6,098 bases of DNA, taken from NCBI GenBank assembly GCA_030620935.1, contig JAUXIP010000141.1:1-6098 (forward strand), written 5' to 3'. A program made the position numbers and the translations under genes. Positions 1-6,098 of this stretch are shown piece by piece. Numbering within the stretch: the stretch's first letter is position 1; each line of letters opens with the position of its first letter. Source of the stretch: Deltaproteobacteria bacterium. Lineage in GTDB: Bacteria; Desulfobacterota_B; Binatia; UBA9968. The notes beneath the pieces were generated by a model. It saw only the letters and a program-made list of their open reading frames with translations, was not told the origin of the DNA and searched no databases.

Positions 1-190
1 AGGGGGCCTGCTCCGAAGAAAGGGAGACGTCCGGCACTAAAGCACCTTGAGGGAAATGGACCTCACAGGTTAGGCGTTTAGGGGCAGAGAAGTACAGGTT
101 CATCGGCTCCCGCTGTGGAGCGGGCCCCCTGCGCTTCTCTGGAGCACCACACTTTTCGGCGGAGAGCCGACGCGAGAAGGGAGTGTAAGC
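1..190 (+). other. Structured leader or intergenic region ahead of ribE, no gene identified
   Basis: No open frame here resembles a known protein. Three consecutive hairpins can be drawn by eye. The first pairs 44-52 with 61-70, with one bulged C at 66 and an 8-base loop. The second is a long imperfect hairpin in which 85-92 pairs perfectly with 134-141, 95-98 with 128-131 and 109-114 with 119-124, closed by a GTGG loop. The third pairs 156-160 with 166-170 around a GGAGA loop, with CTT 152-154 facing AAG 177-179. The location ahead of the rib genes suggests a cis-acting leader, but the conserved FMN riboswitch segments are absent and I do not recognise another RNA family. It could also be an ncRNA gene, or a spacer following an upstream gene. 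Strand is assumed from the flanking genes. Secondary structure was not computed. Confidence 0.3.
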
Positions 191-245
191 AAAAGGTTTT
201 ATTTCAGGCGCTTATAGAGTAAAAAGTAGAGCCAAGGGTACTTTT

Positions 246-839
246 ATGTTTACCGGTCTCATTGAAGAAGTAGGTGAGGTTCATCTTTGGAAAACGCGAA
301 GGGGCGCCGGAACCTTAACTATAAAGACTCGTCTCCCCTTAAGTGAAATGAGTATTGGATCGAGCATCGCAGTGAACGGCGCCTGTTTAACGATCGTCGG
401 CAAGGCCAAGAATCGCTTCACAGTGGACGTCTCTCCTGAAACCTTGAAGAAAACCAATTTGGAAATGGTCCATCCGGGGGATCCTGTGAATTTGGAGCGA
501 CCTTTGCAAGTAGGCGACCGTCTGGGAGGGCACTTCGTGACGGGCCATGTGGACGGGATCGGAGCGGTCCAGAAAATCAAGAAAAAGGGAGACTTTATCT
601 TTTTTGATTTTCGTGTTCCGGCGTCTCTGGAGTCTTTGCTCGTTCCCAAGGGTTCGATTGCCGTGGACGGCATCAGTCTGACCGTCAATGAATGTAAAAA
701 ACGCCGTTTTTCCGTTGCGGTCATACCATTCACTTTAGAAAACACGAATTTGCGCCGGCGTGGGGTTGGTGATAGAGTCAATCTCGAAACCGACGTAATT
801 GGCAAGTATATTCAGCAACTTATCAGGCGGGGAGGATGA
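246..839 (+). CDS. ribE: Riboflavin synthase alpha chain
   Basis: This enzyme dismutates two molecules of 6,7-dimethyl-8-ribityllumazine into riboflavin and a pyrimidine that returns to the RibH reaction, in the cytoplasm, normally as a trimer. The 197-residue length is typical. The family's two homologous lumazine-binding barrels are both visible. The N-terminal barrel opens with MFTGLIEEVG (1-10), has NGACLT (44-49) with the expected cysteine at 47, and DVSPETLKKTNL (61-72). GGHFVTGHVDG (94-104) closes the first half. The second barrel repeats the pattern with VDGISLTVN (140-148), PFTLENTNL (161-169) and GDRVNLETDVIGKY (175-188), which runs into the C-terminal trimerisation helix. The ATG at 246 is preceded by AAGGG at 234-238 with 7-base spacing, and the MFTG start is the family norm. 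It is the first visible gene of the cluster and lies 72 bases ahead of ribBA. No key residue appears altered. Confidence 0.97.
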   Translation: MFTGLIEEVGEVHLWKTRRGAGTLTIKTRLPLSEMSIGSSIAVNGACLTIVGKAKNRFTVDVSPETLKKTNLEMVHPGDPVNLERPLQVGDRLGGHFVTGHVDGIGAVQKIKKKGDFIFFDFRVPASLESLLVPKGSIAVDGISLTVNECKKRRFSVAVIPFTLENTNLRRRGVGDRVNLETDVIGKYIQQLIRRGG

Positions 840-911
840 GAACGGCAATCGTCTTCATTTTTTAGTGTCTAAAACCCGGTCTAGGCCAACACAGCCGTCC
901 GGCTTAAATCC

Positions 912-2129
912 ATGCCAGTCTCTACAGTCGAAGAGATCATCGAGCAAATCCGCAAAGGTCAAATGGTCATCCTCTTGGATGACGAGGAGGTCGATAGCGA
1001 GGGTTTTCTTTGCGCAGCCGCCGAGAAGGTTACTCCCGAGACGATTAACTTCATGCTGCTTAACGGTCGCGGACCCGTTTATTTAACGTTGACCGATCAA
1101 AGGATGAAACAGTTGGGGATTCCTTTGATGGTGCAGGAAAACTTTACTACGGCCGGCAGTCCTTTTGGGGCTTCAATATCTGCGCGGGGTGAAGCGGGAG
1201 CGAGCGCCTCGGCAACGAGCCGGGCCTACACGATCAGGACCGCTATGGCTGGGGAAGCGAAGCGGGGCGACTTGGTAGTTCCGGGCCATGTTTTACCGGT
1301 TCAGGCTCGTAACGGCGGGGTTTTGGTGCGCTCCGGTCAGGTCGAGGCCTCTGTGGATCTGACGCGTCTTGCCGGGTTTCAACCCGGAGGGGTGGTCTGT
1401 CAGATCCTGCAAGATGACGGTTCCGTGGCTCTACTGCCTTATCTCGAAACCTTTGCCCGCAAACACAAACTCAAAATGGCCTCGATGGCCGGTCTCATTG
1501 CCTTTCGTCTGCGGCGGGAGTGTTTGGTGCGGCGCGTCGGCGAGGAGGATTTTCGCAGCGTCCACGGCGGAGCGTATAAAGCGATAGTCTACCGTAATAA
1601 CGTGGATGTATACGAAAACATGGCCTTGGTTCAGAATGAGATTCAAGGGGACGAGAGCGTGTTGGTGCGGATGCATTCCGAGTGCTTGACCGGCGACGTC
1701 TTCGGCTCCGAGCGATGTGACTGCGGGGATCAGATTCGCCAATCTCTCAAGATGATCGATCATGAGGGAACAGGGGTGCTGGTCTACATGCACCAGGAGG
1801 GAAGAGGCATCGGACTCACCAACAAGATCAAGGCCTATGCCCTTCAGGATCAAGGGCGGGATACGGTGGAGGCCAATCTGGAATTGGGTTTTAAAGAGGA
1901 CCTCAGGGATTACGGGATCGGAGCCCAGATCCTGCGGGATTTAGGAGTCAGAAAGCTCAGATTGCTGACCAATAATCCGCGCAAGATCGTCGGCCTGCAA
2001 GGGTACGGCCTGACCGTGGTCGAGCGGGTCCCGCTGGAGGTGCCGCCGCATGAGTCCAATATTGAGTATCTGCGCACCAAGCAGCAAAAGCTGGGTCACC
2101 TTTTCTCCAAACTGGGGGCGTCGAAGTAG
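912..2129 (+). CDS. ribBA: RibBA-type protein: intact GTP cyclohydrolase II with a degenerate DHBP synthase domain
   Basis: The 405-residue, two-domain architecture is that of RibBA. The C-terminal half (about 215-400) is a canonical GTP cyclohydrolase II, which opens GTP to start riboflavin synthesis. It has zinc cysteines C258, C269 and C271 in [17 protein letters not shown], the QEGRGIGL loop (295-302), Y309, D330, R332 and TNNPRK (353-358). The N-terminal half (about 1-200) aligns end to end with DHBP synthase, including VTPETINFM (40-48), PGHV (124-127) and a GGVLVR block (135-140). However, the signature RENEGD reads VDSEGF (27-32), the metal-binding GHTEA reads GQVEA (142-146), the late catalytic glutamate is Q164, and AADR reads ATSR (101-104). 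I infer that DHBP synthase activity is lost and that the protein acts as RibA only. The ATG at 912 has no clear Shine-Dalgarno sequence. An in-frame TAG at 882-884 rules out an upstream start, and the N-terminus fits the family. Confidence 0.93.
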   Translation: MPVSTVEEIIEQIRKGQMVILLDDEEVDSEGFLCAAAEKVTPETINFMLLNGRGPVYLTLTDQRMKQLGIPLMVQENFTTAGSPFGASISARGEAGASASATSRAYTIRTAMAGEAKRGDLVVPGHVLPVQARNGGVLVRSGQVEASVDLTRLAGFQPGGVVCQILQDDGSVALLPYLETFARKHKLKMASMAGLIAFRLRRECLVRRVGEEDFRSVHGGAYKAIVYRNNVDVYENMALVQNEIQGDESVLVRMHSECLTGDVFGSERCDCGDQIRQSLKMIDHEGTGVLVYMHQEGRGIGLTNKIKAYALQDQGRDTVEANLELGFKEDLRDYGIGAQILRDLGVRKLRLLTNNPRKIVGLQGYGLTVVERVPLEVPPHESNIEYLRTKQQKLGHLFSKLGASK

Positions 2130-2178
2130 ATAGAGACGCAATGGCTCAATGCAAAATGGAGAATTTGGGGGAAGGGAG

Positions 2179-2262
2179 TTCAGAATTCAGGAGCCAGAAT
2201 TCAGAATTCAGGGGAGTTGAGATTCTGAATACTGTTTTGTGACTACTGAATTCGTCTTTTTT
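2179..2262. repeat. GAATTCAG direct and inverted repeats with a T-run in the ribBA-ribH spacer
   Basis: Inside the 138-base spacer, the 13-mer TTCAGAATTCAGG occurs at 2179-2191 and again at 2200-2212. An extra CAGAATTC at 2195-2202 overlaps the second copy. ATTCAGAAT (2199-2207) is followed by its reverse complement at 2222-2230, which would give a 9-bp hairpin with a 14-base loop. A further inverted arm CTGAATTC lies at 2246-2253, and six T follow at 2257-2262. The inverted arm plus T-run looks somewhat like an intrinsic terminator or attenuator, but the stems are AT-rich and mutually exclusive, so this is uncertain. A related copy occurs at 5848-5863, which suggests a dispersed repeat family. 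Confidence 0.75.
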
Positions 2263-2267
2263 CATTT

Positions 2268-2735
2268 ATGGCCAAGGTGATTGAGGGGAAGCTTGATGCT
2301 CAGGGAATGAGGATCGGTATCATTGTCAGTCGCTTCAACGACTTCGTTACCGAGAAGCTGCTCGACGGAGCCATGGATGCTTTGAAGAGCCACGGGGGAG
2401 AAGAAGAGAAGATTAAAATCGTGCGAGTGCCGGGCGCTTTTGAGATCTCTCTCCTGGCGAATAAGATGGCGGCCAGCGGCAAATATGATGCGCTGATTTG
2501 TCTGGGGGCCGTGATTCGAGGGGATACTCCCCATTTCGAATATATTGCCCAAGAGGTCAGCCGGGGAATCGGCCGGGCGATCTTCGAGCACCGTATTCCT
2601 ATTGCTTTCGGTGTTCTCACCACGAACAACGTGGAGCAGGCCTTGCAGCGCGCCGGCACTAAGGCGGCCAATAAAGGGTATGAAGCCGCTTTGACGGCGA
2701 TCGAGATGGCCAGCCTGAATCGGGAAATTTCCTAA
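2268..2735 (+). CDS. ribH: 6,7-dimethyl-8-ribityllumazine synthase
   Basis: Lumazine synthase condenses the RibD-derived pyrimidine with 3,4-dihydroxy-2-butanone 4-phosphate, giving the substrate of RibE. The 155-residue length is normal for the family, whose members assemble as pentamers or 60-subunit capsids; which form applies here cannot be told. Motifs in order are SRFND (21-25), which starts substrate binding, VPGAFEI (54-60), [13 protein letters not shown] (80-92) with the catalytic-position histidine at 89, FGVLTTNN (114-121) and [14 protein letters not shown] (124-137) with the conserved arginine at 128. The ATG at 2268 is supported by the usual N-terminal length before the first beta strand. 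No Shine-Dalgarno sequence precedes it: the preceding bases are a pyrimidine-rich stretch ending in TTTATG. It lies 138 bases after ribBA, an unusually wide gap for this cluster, and 49 bases before nusB. Confidence 0.97.
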   Translation: MAKVIEGKLDAQGMRIGIIVSRFNDFVTEKLLDGAMDALKSHGGEEEKIKIVRVPGAFEISLLANKMAASGKYDALICLGAVIRGDTPHFEYIAQEVSRGIGRAIFEHRIPIAFGVLTTNNVEQALQRAGTKAANKGYEAALTAIEMASLNREIS

Positions 2736-2738
2736 AAC

Positions 2739-2764
2739 AGTTGTTAGCTGTTAGGCTAACAACT
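2739..2764. other. Perfect 10-bp inverted repeat between ribH and nusB
   Basis: AGTTGTTAGC (2739-2748) is followed by TGTTAG as a 6-base loop and then by its exact reverse complement, GCTAACAACT (2755-2764). The hairpin begins three bases after the ribH stop codon and ends 20 bases before the nusB start. No continuous T-run follows (the downstream bases read AGAAACTTGTTCTTTGC), so it is not a standard intrinsic terminator. A role in mRNA stability, a partial transcription brake or a dispersed palindromic repeat are all possible. Confidence 0.7.
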
Positions 2765-2784
2765 AGAAACTTGTTCTTTGCATT

Positions 2785-3198
2785 ATGGGCACGAGACGGA
2801 AAGGTAGGGAGCTGGCACTCCAGGCCCTTTATCAGATTGGGATGACCGGTGACGCTTCGCCGAAGGCCGTGGAGTTTTTTTTGTCTCATTTCGAAGGACG
2901 TGCCGCGGCTAGAGACTTTGCCCGGCGGCTGGTTTTAGGGGTGATGACTCATAAGGAAGAGATCGATCGGCTCATCGAGCAAGTCACTGATCATTGGAAG
3001 CTCTCGCGGATGGCCAAGGTGGATCTTACCATTCTCAGGATGGCTGCCTATGAGTTGCGATATTGTCCGGACATTCCCATCAATGTGAGTGTGGATGAGG
3101 CTATTGAAATCGGCAAGCGCTACGGGTCGGGAGATACCGCAACCTTTATTAACGGCATCCTGGACCAAGTGGCGGCCAGTAGCGGCGTAAAACCGTAG
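2785..3198 (+). CDS. nusB: Transcription antitermination factor NusB
   Basis: NusB binds NusE (ribosomal protein S10) and the boxA RNA element to build the antitermination complex that keeps RNA polymerase on rRNA operons. At 137 residues it has the normal all-helical family length. Diagnostic segments are the N-terminal TRRKGRELALQALYQ (3-17), whose basic residues belong to the RNA-binding patch, then WKLSRMAKVDLTILRMAAYEL (71-91 region), DIPINVSVDEAIEIGKRY (95-112) and ATFINGILDQV (118-128). The ATG at 2785 starts directly ahead of the conserved basic helix, as usual, but no clear Shine-Dalgarno sequence is seen. Placement directly after ribH is a very common bacterial arrangement. The stop codon is 12 bases ahead of leuS, so the two are probably co-transcribed. 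Confidence 0.96.
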   Translation: MGTRRKGRELALQALYQIGMTGDASPKAVEFFLSHFEGRAAARDFARRLVLGVMTHKEEIDRLIEQVTDHWKLSRMAKVDLTILRMAAYELRYCPDIPINVSVDEAIEIGKRYGSGDTATFINGILDQVAASSGVKP

Positions 3199-3210
3199 CA
3201 GGGTCAGACG

Positions 3211-5802
3211 ATGGACGAGAGATACCAACCCAAAGAGATAGAAGAAAAGTGGCAACGGGTCTGGGAGCAGGAAAAGAGCTTCCGGGCGACGGAATCGTCA
3301 CCCCTGCCGAAGTACTATCTGTTGGAGATGTTTCCCTATCCTTCCGGTAGGATCCACATGGGGCACGTGCGCAACTATACCATCGGCGATGTGGTCGCAC
3401 GGTATAAACAGATGAGAGGGTATAATGTGCTCCATCCCATGGGGTGGGATGCCTTCGGGCTCCCGGCTGAGAATGCTGCGATCGAACGTGGAGTCCATCC
3501 CGACCAATGGACGAAGGAAAACATTCTCTACATGAGAGATCAGCTCAAAAAGATGGGGTTCAGCTACGATTGGGAACGGGAGTTTGCCACCTGTGATTCG
3601 GAATACTACCGATGGAACCAATGGATCTTTCTGAAGCTGTACGAGCGCGGACTCGCCTACAAAAAGAGCTCTTCGGTGAACTGGTGCCCTTCGTGTGAGA
3701 CCGTCTTGGCCAACGAGCAGGTGATCGAAGGAGCCTGCTGGCGCTGCGAATCAGCCGTGACGCAAAAGGAGCTGGAACAGTGGTTCTATCGGACTACGGC
3801 CTATGCCGATGAGTTGCTTGATGGTCTGGATTGTCTTGACGGATGGCCCGATAAGGTTCTTACCATGCAGCGCAACTGGATCGGGAAGTCGATCGGCGCG
3901 GAGATCCTTTTCCCCCTATTAAATAGAGACGCCTCACTCCGCGTCTTTACTACCCGTCAGGATACGGTTTATGGCGCGACCTTTGTTTCGCTTGCGGTCG
4001 AGCACCCTTTGGCATTGGAGCTTTGCCGCGGGACCTCACAGGAAGAGGCGGTCAAGGAATTCGTGGAGCGGATCGAGAAGGTAGCACGTAGAGGTGAGGA
4101 GGACGGCGAGAAGGAAGGCATCTTCACTGGAGCCTATTGCAAGAATCCTTTTACAGGGGAGACGATTCCTGTCTACCTCGCGAATTTTGTCCTGATGGAA
4201 TACGGGACCGGCGCGGTAATGGCAGTCCCGGCCCACGACCAGAGGGACTTCGAGTTTGCCCGGAAATACCACCTTCCCATTCGAGTCGTGATCCAGCCGC
4301 AGGACCAATCACTCAAAGTCGATGAGATGACCAAGGCGTATTTGGACGAGGGGATCATGGTTGAAAGCGGTTCTTTCTCCGGCCTTGCCGGCCGTGAAGG
4401 TAGGGAGAAAATTGCCCTCTTTCTTGAAGAAAAGGGCTGGGGAAAAAAAGAGATCCGCTATCGCCTCCGGGATTGGGGTATCTCCCGGCAGCGCTACTGG
4501 GGTACGCCGATCCCGATCATTTATTGTGATAAGTGTGGGATTGTTCCGGTGCCTGAAAAAAGTCTTCCCGTAAAGCTCCCTGACGCCGTTTCTCTCACGG
4601 GAAAGGGCGGCTCGCCGCTATTAGAAAGCGCGAATTTCTTGGATGTTTGTTGCCCGAAATGCGGCGGCACGGCCCGGCCGGAAACCGACACGATGGACAC
4701 CTTTGTAGACTCCTCTTGGTATTTTCTCCGCTACGTCTCGCCGAAATTCGACTCAGCTCCGTTCGATTCCGAAAAGGCAAGCTACTGGATGCCGGTGGAT
4801 CAGTACATCGGCGGAGTCGAACACGCGGTACTCCATCTGCTCTACGCCCGCTTTTTCACGAAGGCGCTGAGAGACCTGGGACTGACCAGAGTCGACGAGC
4901 CTTTTACGAATCTTCTTACCCAGGGGATGGTTTCCAAGGAAACTTATAAATGCGCAGAGCATGACTGGCTTTTTCCGGGAGATTTGGTCGGCTCTGAGAG
5001 AGAAGGATGGCGTTGTTCCTATTGCAACAAGCCGGTCGAAAGAGGGCGTGTTGAGAAGATGTCCAAATCCAAGAAAAACATTGTCGATCCTGAGGAGCTG
5101 ACAGCCGCTTACGGTGCAGACACAGCCCGCCTCTTTGCCCTCTTTGCCGCACCTCCCGAGAAAGATCTGGAGTGGAGCGATCAAGGAGTAGAAGGGGCCC
5201 ATCGATTCCTTAACCGTCTATGGCGTTTTGTCTCCCAACATCAGAAAATTTTGCTCCGGGCCGCTGCGGACTCTCAACAAAAGGAACTGCCCCCCCAACT
5301 AAGAGAGCTTCGTCGTATGATCCATCGCACGATCAAAAAGGTGACTGATGATATCGAAGGGCGGTTTCACTTCAACACGGCGATCGCCGCGGTGATGGAA
5401 CTGTTGAATGCCCTGAGCCTCAGTACCAAGGATGAGGTTGTGTTAGAAAAAGGCGCCTCACTCCTCAGGAGCGCGATGGAGACTATGGTGCTGCTTCTCT
5501 ACCCGTTCGTCCCTCATATGGCGAGCGAGCTATGGCAGCACCTGGGTCGTCAGGAGAGCTTGCAAGAGGCTCGATGGCCTGTCTATTCTCAGGAGGCCTT
5601 GGAAGAGGAACAATGTCTGATCGTTGTTCAGGTTGATGGGAAGGTGCGAGGAAGAATTACGGTTCCAGCAGACGCCAGCAGCGAATCCATAGAATCGGAG
5701 GCTTTGGCGCATCCCAAAATCAAGTCGTTTCTATCGGGGAAAAAAGTGCGTCGAACCATTCAGGTTCCTCAGCGGCTTGTGAATATCGTTTTGGAGGGAT
5801 GA
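3211..5802 (+). CDS. leuS: Leucyl-tRNA synthetase
   Basis: LeuRS charges tRNA-Leu with leucine and hydrolyses mischarged tRNA. The 863 residues match the bacterial class I enzyme. HIGH-type motif HMGH is at 49-52, inside [18 protein letters not shown] zinc knob is formed by C159, C162, C176 and C179. The CP1 editing domain spans roughly 225-415, with TTRQD (247-251, where the second-last residue is usually proline) and [15 protein letters not shown] (332-346). A second cysteine set follows (C439, C442, C481, C484), then [18 protein letters not shown] (491-508), and KMSKS at 616-620. The C-terminal tRNA-binding domain ends with [10 protein letters not shown] (near 806-815). Just before KMSKS, C581, H584, C602 and C605 form a possible extra zinc site within the leucine-specific insertion. 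The start at 3211 has AGGG at 3200-3203, 7 bases upstream. It follows nusB by 12 bases and precedes lptE by 2. Confidence 0.98.
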   Translation: MDERYQPKEIEEKWQRVWEQEKSFRATESSPLPKYYLLEMFPYPSGRIHMGHVRNYTIGDVVARYKQMRGYNVLHPMGWDAFGLPAENAAIERGVHPDQWTKENILYMRDQLKKMGFSYDWEREFATCDSEYYRWNQWIFLKLYERGLAYKKSSSVNWCPSCETVLANEQVIEGACWRCESAVTQKELEQWFYRTTAYADELLDGLDCLDGWPDKVLTMQRNWIGKSIGAEILFPLLNRDASLRVFTTRQDTVYGATFVSLAVEHPLALELCRGTSQEEAVKEFVERIEKVARRGEEDGEKEGIFTGAYCKNPFTGETIPVYLANFVLMEYGTGAVMAVPAHDQRDFEFARKYHLPIRVVIQPQDQSLKVDEMTKAYLDEGIMVESGSFSGLAGREGREKIALFLEEKGWGKKEIRYRLRDWGISRQRYWGTPIPIIYCDKCGIVPVPEKSLPVKLPDAVSLTGKGGSPLLESANFLDVCCPKCGGTARPETDTMDTFVDSSWYFLRYVSPKFDSAPFDSEKASYWMPVDQYIGGVEHAVLHLLYARFFTKALRDLGLTRVDEPFTNLLTQGMVSKETYKCAEHDWLFPGDLVGSEREGWRCSYCNKPVERGRVEKMSKSKKNIVDPEELTAAYGADTARLFALFAAPPEKDLEWSDQGVEGAHRFLNRLWRFVSQHQKILLRAAADSQQKELPPQLRELRRMIHRTIKKVTDDIEGRFHFNTAIAAVMELLNALSLSTKDEVVLEKGASLLRSAMETMVLLLYPFVPHMASELWQHLGRQESLQEARWPVYSQEALEEEQCLIVVQVDGKVRGRITVPADASSESIESEALAHPKIKSFLSGKKVRRTIQVPQRLVNIVLEG
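5793..5798 (+). promoter_or_regulatory. Shine-Dalgarno sequence of lptE, inside the end of leuS
   Basis: GGAGGG lies 6 bases ahead of the ATG at 5805 and within the last codons of leuS. It is the strongest ribosome-binding site in the window and favours the 5805 start for lptE, with translation likely coupled to leuS. A weaker alternative, AGGGA at 5826-5830, could serve an in-frame ATG at 5838. Confidence 0.7.
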
Positions 5803-5804
5803 AA

Positions 5805-6098
5805 ATGAAGGCAAAGGGCGAAAATAGGGATCAAGAGATGGAATTGAGGAGCAGGAATTCAGACTTTAAAATCCGAAATCCGAAATCCGAAATCCGAAAT
5901 TGTGTTGTGGTGCTCGGCCTACTTGTTTTGGTTGCTTTCACGGGCTGCGGCTACCAATTTTCAGGAGGGGGGGAAGGAATCCCCGGAGATGTTCGCAAGG
6001 TTTTTCTTCAAGGCTTGGTCAACCGAAGTCGGGATGTCGGCATTGAACAGGAGATCGCTTCAGCCCTTAGGAGTGAGTTTCACCAACGGGGACGGCTG
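5805..6098 (+). CDS. lptE: LptE-like LPS-assembly lipoprotein, N-terminal part (cut by the window edge)
   Basis: LptE is an outer-membrane lipoprotein that plugs and helps fold LptD in the machine that inserts lipopolysaccharide into the outer leaflet. Only 98 residues are visible; the frame is open to the last base. A long N-region (1-32) rich in K and R is followed by the hydrophobic segment VVVLGLLVLVAF (34-45) and a lipobox-like FTGC with the lipidated cysteine at 48. Phenylalanine at the -3 position is less common than leucine. CGYQFSGG after the cleavage site is the family hallmark, and VRKVFLQGLVNRS followed by GIEQEIASALRSEFHQRG matches the start of the mature domain. The N-region contains an in-frame ATCCGAA repeat array. 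A start at 5838 would shorten the N-region without losing the signal peptide. Position right after leuS is the usual place for lptE. Identity rests on the signal peptide, hallmark and context. Confidence 0.85.
   Translation, partial: MKAKGENRDQEMELRSRNSDFKIRNPKSEIRNCVVVLGLLVLVAFTGCGYQFSGGGEGIPGDVRKVFLQGLVNRSRDVGIEQEIASALRSEFHQRGRL
5848..5863. repeat. Second copy of the GGAGC-GAATTCAGA repeat
   Basis: GGAGCAGGAATTCAGA matches GGAGCCAGAATTCAGA at 2190-2205 in 14 of 16 positions, as counted by eye. The first copy is in the ribBA-ribH spacer. This one lies within the predicted N-region of lptE and directly precedes the ATCCGAA array. The two copies suggest a dispersed element that tends to sit at gene borders. 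Confidence 0.6.
5871..5898. repeat. Four tandem ATCCGAA heptamers within the start of lptE
   Basis: Four exact, uninterrupted copies of ATCCGAA occupy 28 bases, followed by a further partial AT. Seven is not a multiple of three, so each copy is read in a different phase and three copies give a 7-residue period (IRNPKSE). The array encodes IRNPKSEIR of the signal-peptide N-region. Gain or loss of one unit would shift the frame relative to an upstream start. Confidence 0.95.

Noticed and set aside
1..81. Open frame ending in TAG at 79-81, possibly the end of an upstream gene such as ribD
   Set aside because: The 26 residues do not resemble the RibD C-terminus or any other family I recognise, and the open length is short enough to occur by chance.
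107..131. Intrinsic terminator at the GC-rich hairpin before ribE
   Set aside because: The hairpin is followed by CCCCCTG rather than a T-run and sits within a larger stem.
1..190. FMN, cobalamin, TPP or glycine riboswitch, 6S RNA, RNase P RNA or SRP RNA
   Set aside because: The diagnostic conserved segments of these families are not found. GGAGAGCCGA at 161-170 slightly recalls a glycine aptamer, but the remaining core and spacing do not fit.
205..220. Possible -10 box TATAGA ahead of ribE
   Set aside because: No acceptable -35 element lies at the right distance, so a promoter cannot be supported.
799..1086. Frame overlapping the ends of ribE and ribBA
   Set aside because: It is a shadow in another frame of two well-supported genes and has no family resemblance.
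2179..2212. CRISPR array from the repeated GAATTCAG units
   Set aside because: Units are short, overlapping and without regular unique spacers; no cas genes are near.
2141..2242. Small 33-codon reading frame in the ribBA-ribH spacer
   Set aside because: Most of it is translated GAATTCAG repeat, it has no Shine-Dalgarno sequence, and it looks like no known protein.

Overview
The window holds one co-directional gene cluster on the + strand: ribE, ribBA, ribH, nusB, leuS and the first 98 codons of an lptE-like lipoprotein gene that runs off the right edge. Every gene is recognised from conserved family motifs. The LptE-type lipoprotein implies a diderm bacterium with lipopolysaccharide. The order rib genes, nusB, leuS, lptE, together with intergenic repeats built on GAATTCAG and on ATCCGAA, resembles deltaproteobacteria-like, NC10 or Nitrospirota-like genomes. 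That placement is an inference from memory, not a determination.

Layout. Bases 1-245 contain no convincing gene but can form three successive hairpins ahead of ribE. Bases 246-839 are riboflavin synthase (ribE), 912-2129 a RibBA-type protein, 2268-2735 lumazine synthase (ribH), 2785-3198 the antitermination factor NusB, 3211-5802 leucyl-tRNA synthetase, and 5805-6098 the start of lptE. Spacers are 72, 138, 49, 12 and 2 bases. The 138-base spacer before ribH holds direct and inverted GAATTCAG repeats and a run of six T. The 49-base spacer before nusB holds a 10-bp hairpin.

How the genes work together. A complete RibBA would make both riboflavin precursors: GTP cyclohydrolase II opens the purine branch and DHBP synthase makes the four-carbon unit. 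RibH joins the branches into lumazine and RibE dismutates lumazine to riboflavin. RibD, the deaminase/reductase, is not visible here. NusB, LeuRS and LptE serve rRNA transcription, translation and outer-membrane biogenesis, and share the transcription unit by position only.

Main observations. First, the DHBP synthase half of RibBA keeps its fold-level similarity but has lost most catalytic and metal-binding residues, while the GTP cyclohydrolase II half looks intact. The protein is therefore probably functional only as RibA, and the four-carbon precursor must come from elsewhere. Second, a repeat family seen in the ribBA-ribH spacer reappears at the start of lptE, where four tandem ATCCGAA units lie inside the reading frame and supply the basic N-region of the lipoprotein signal peptide. 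Third, the region ahead of ribE is strongly structured but shows no FMN riboswitch consensus.
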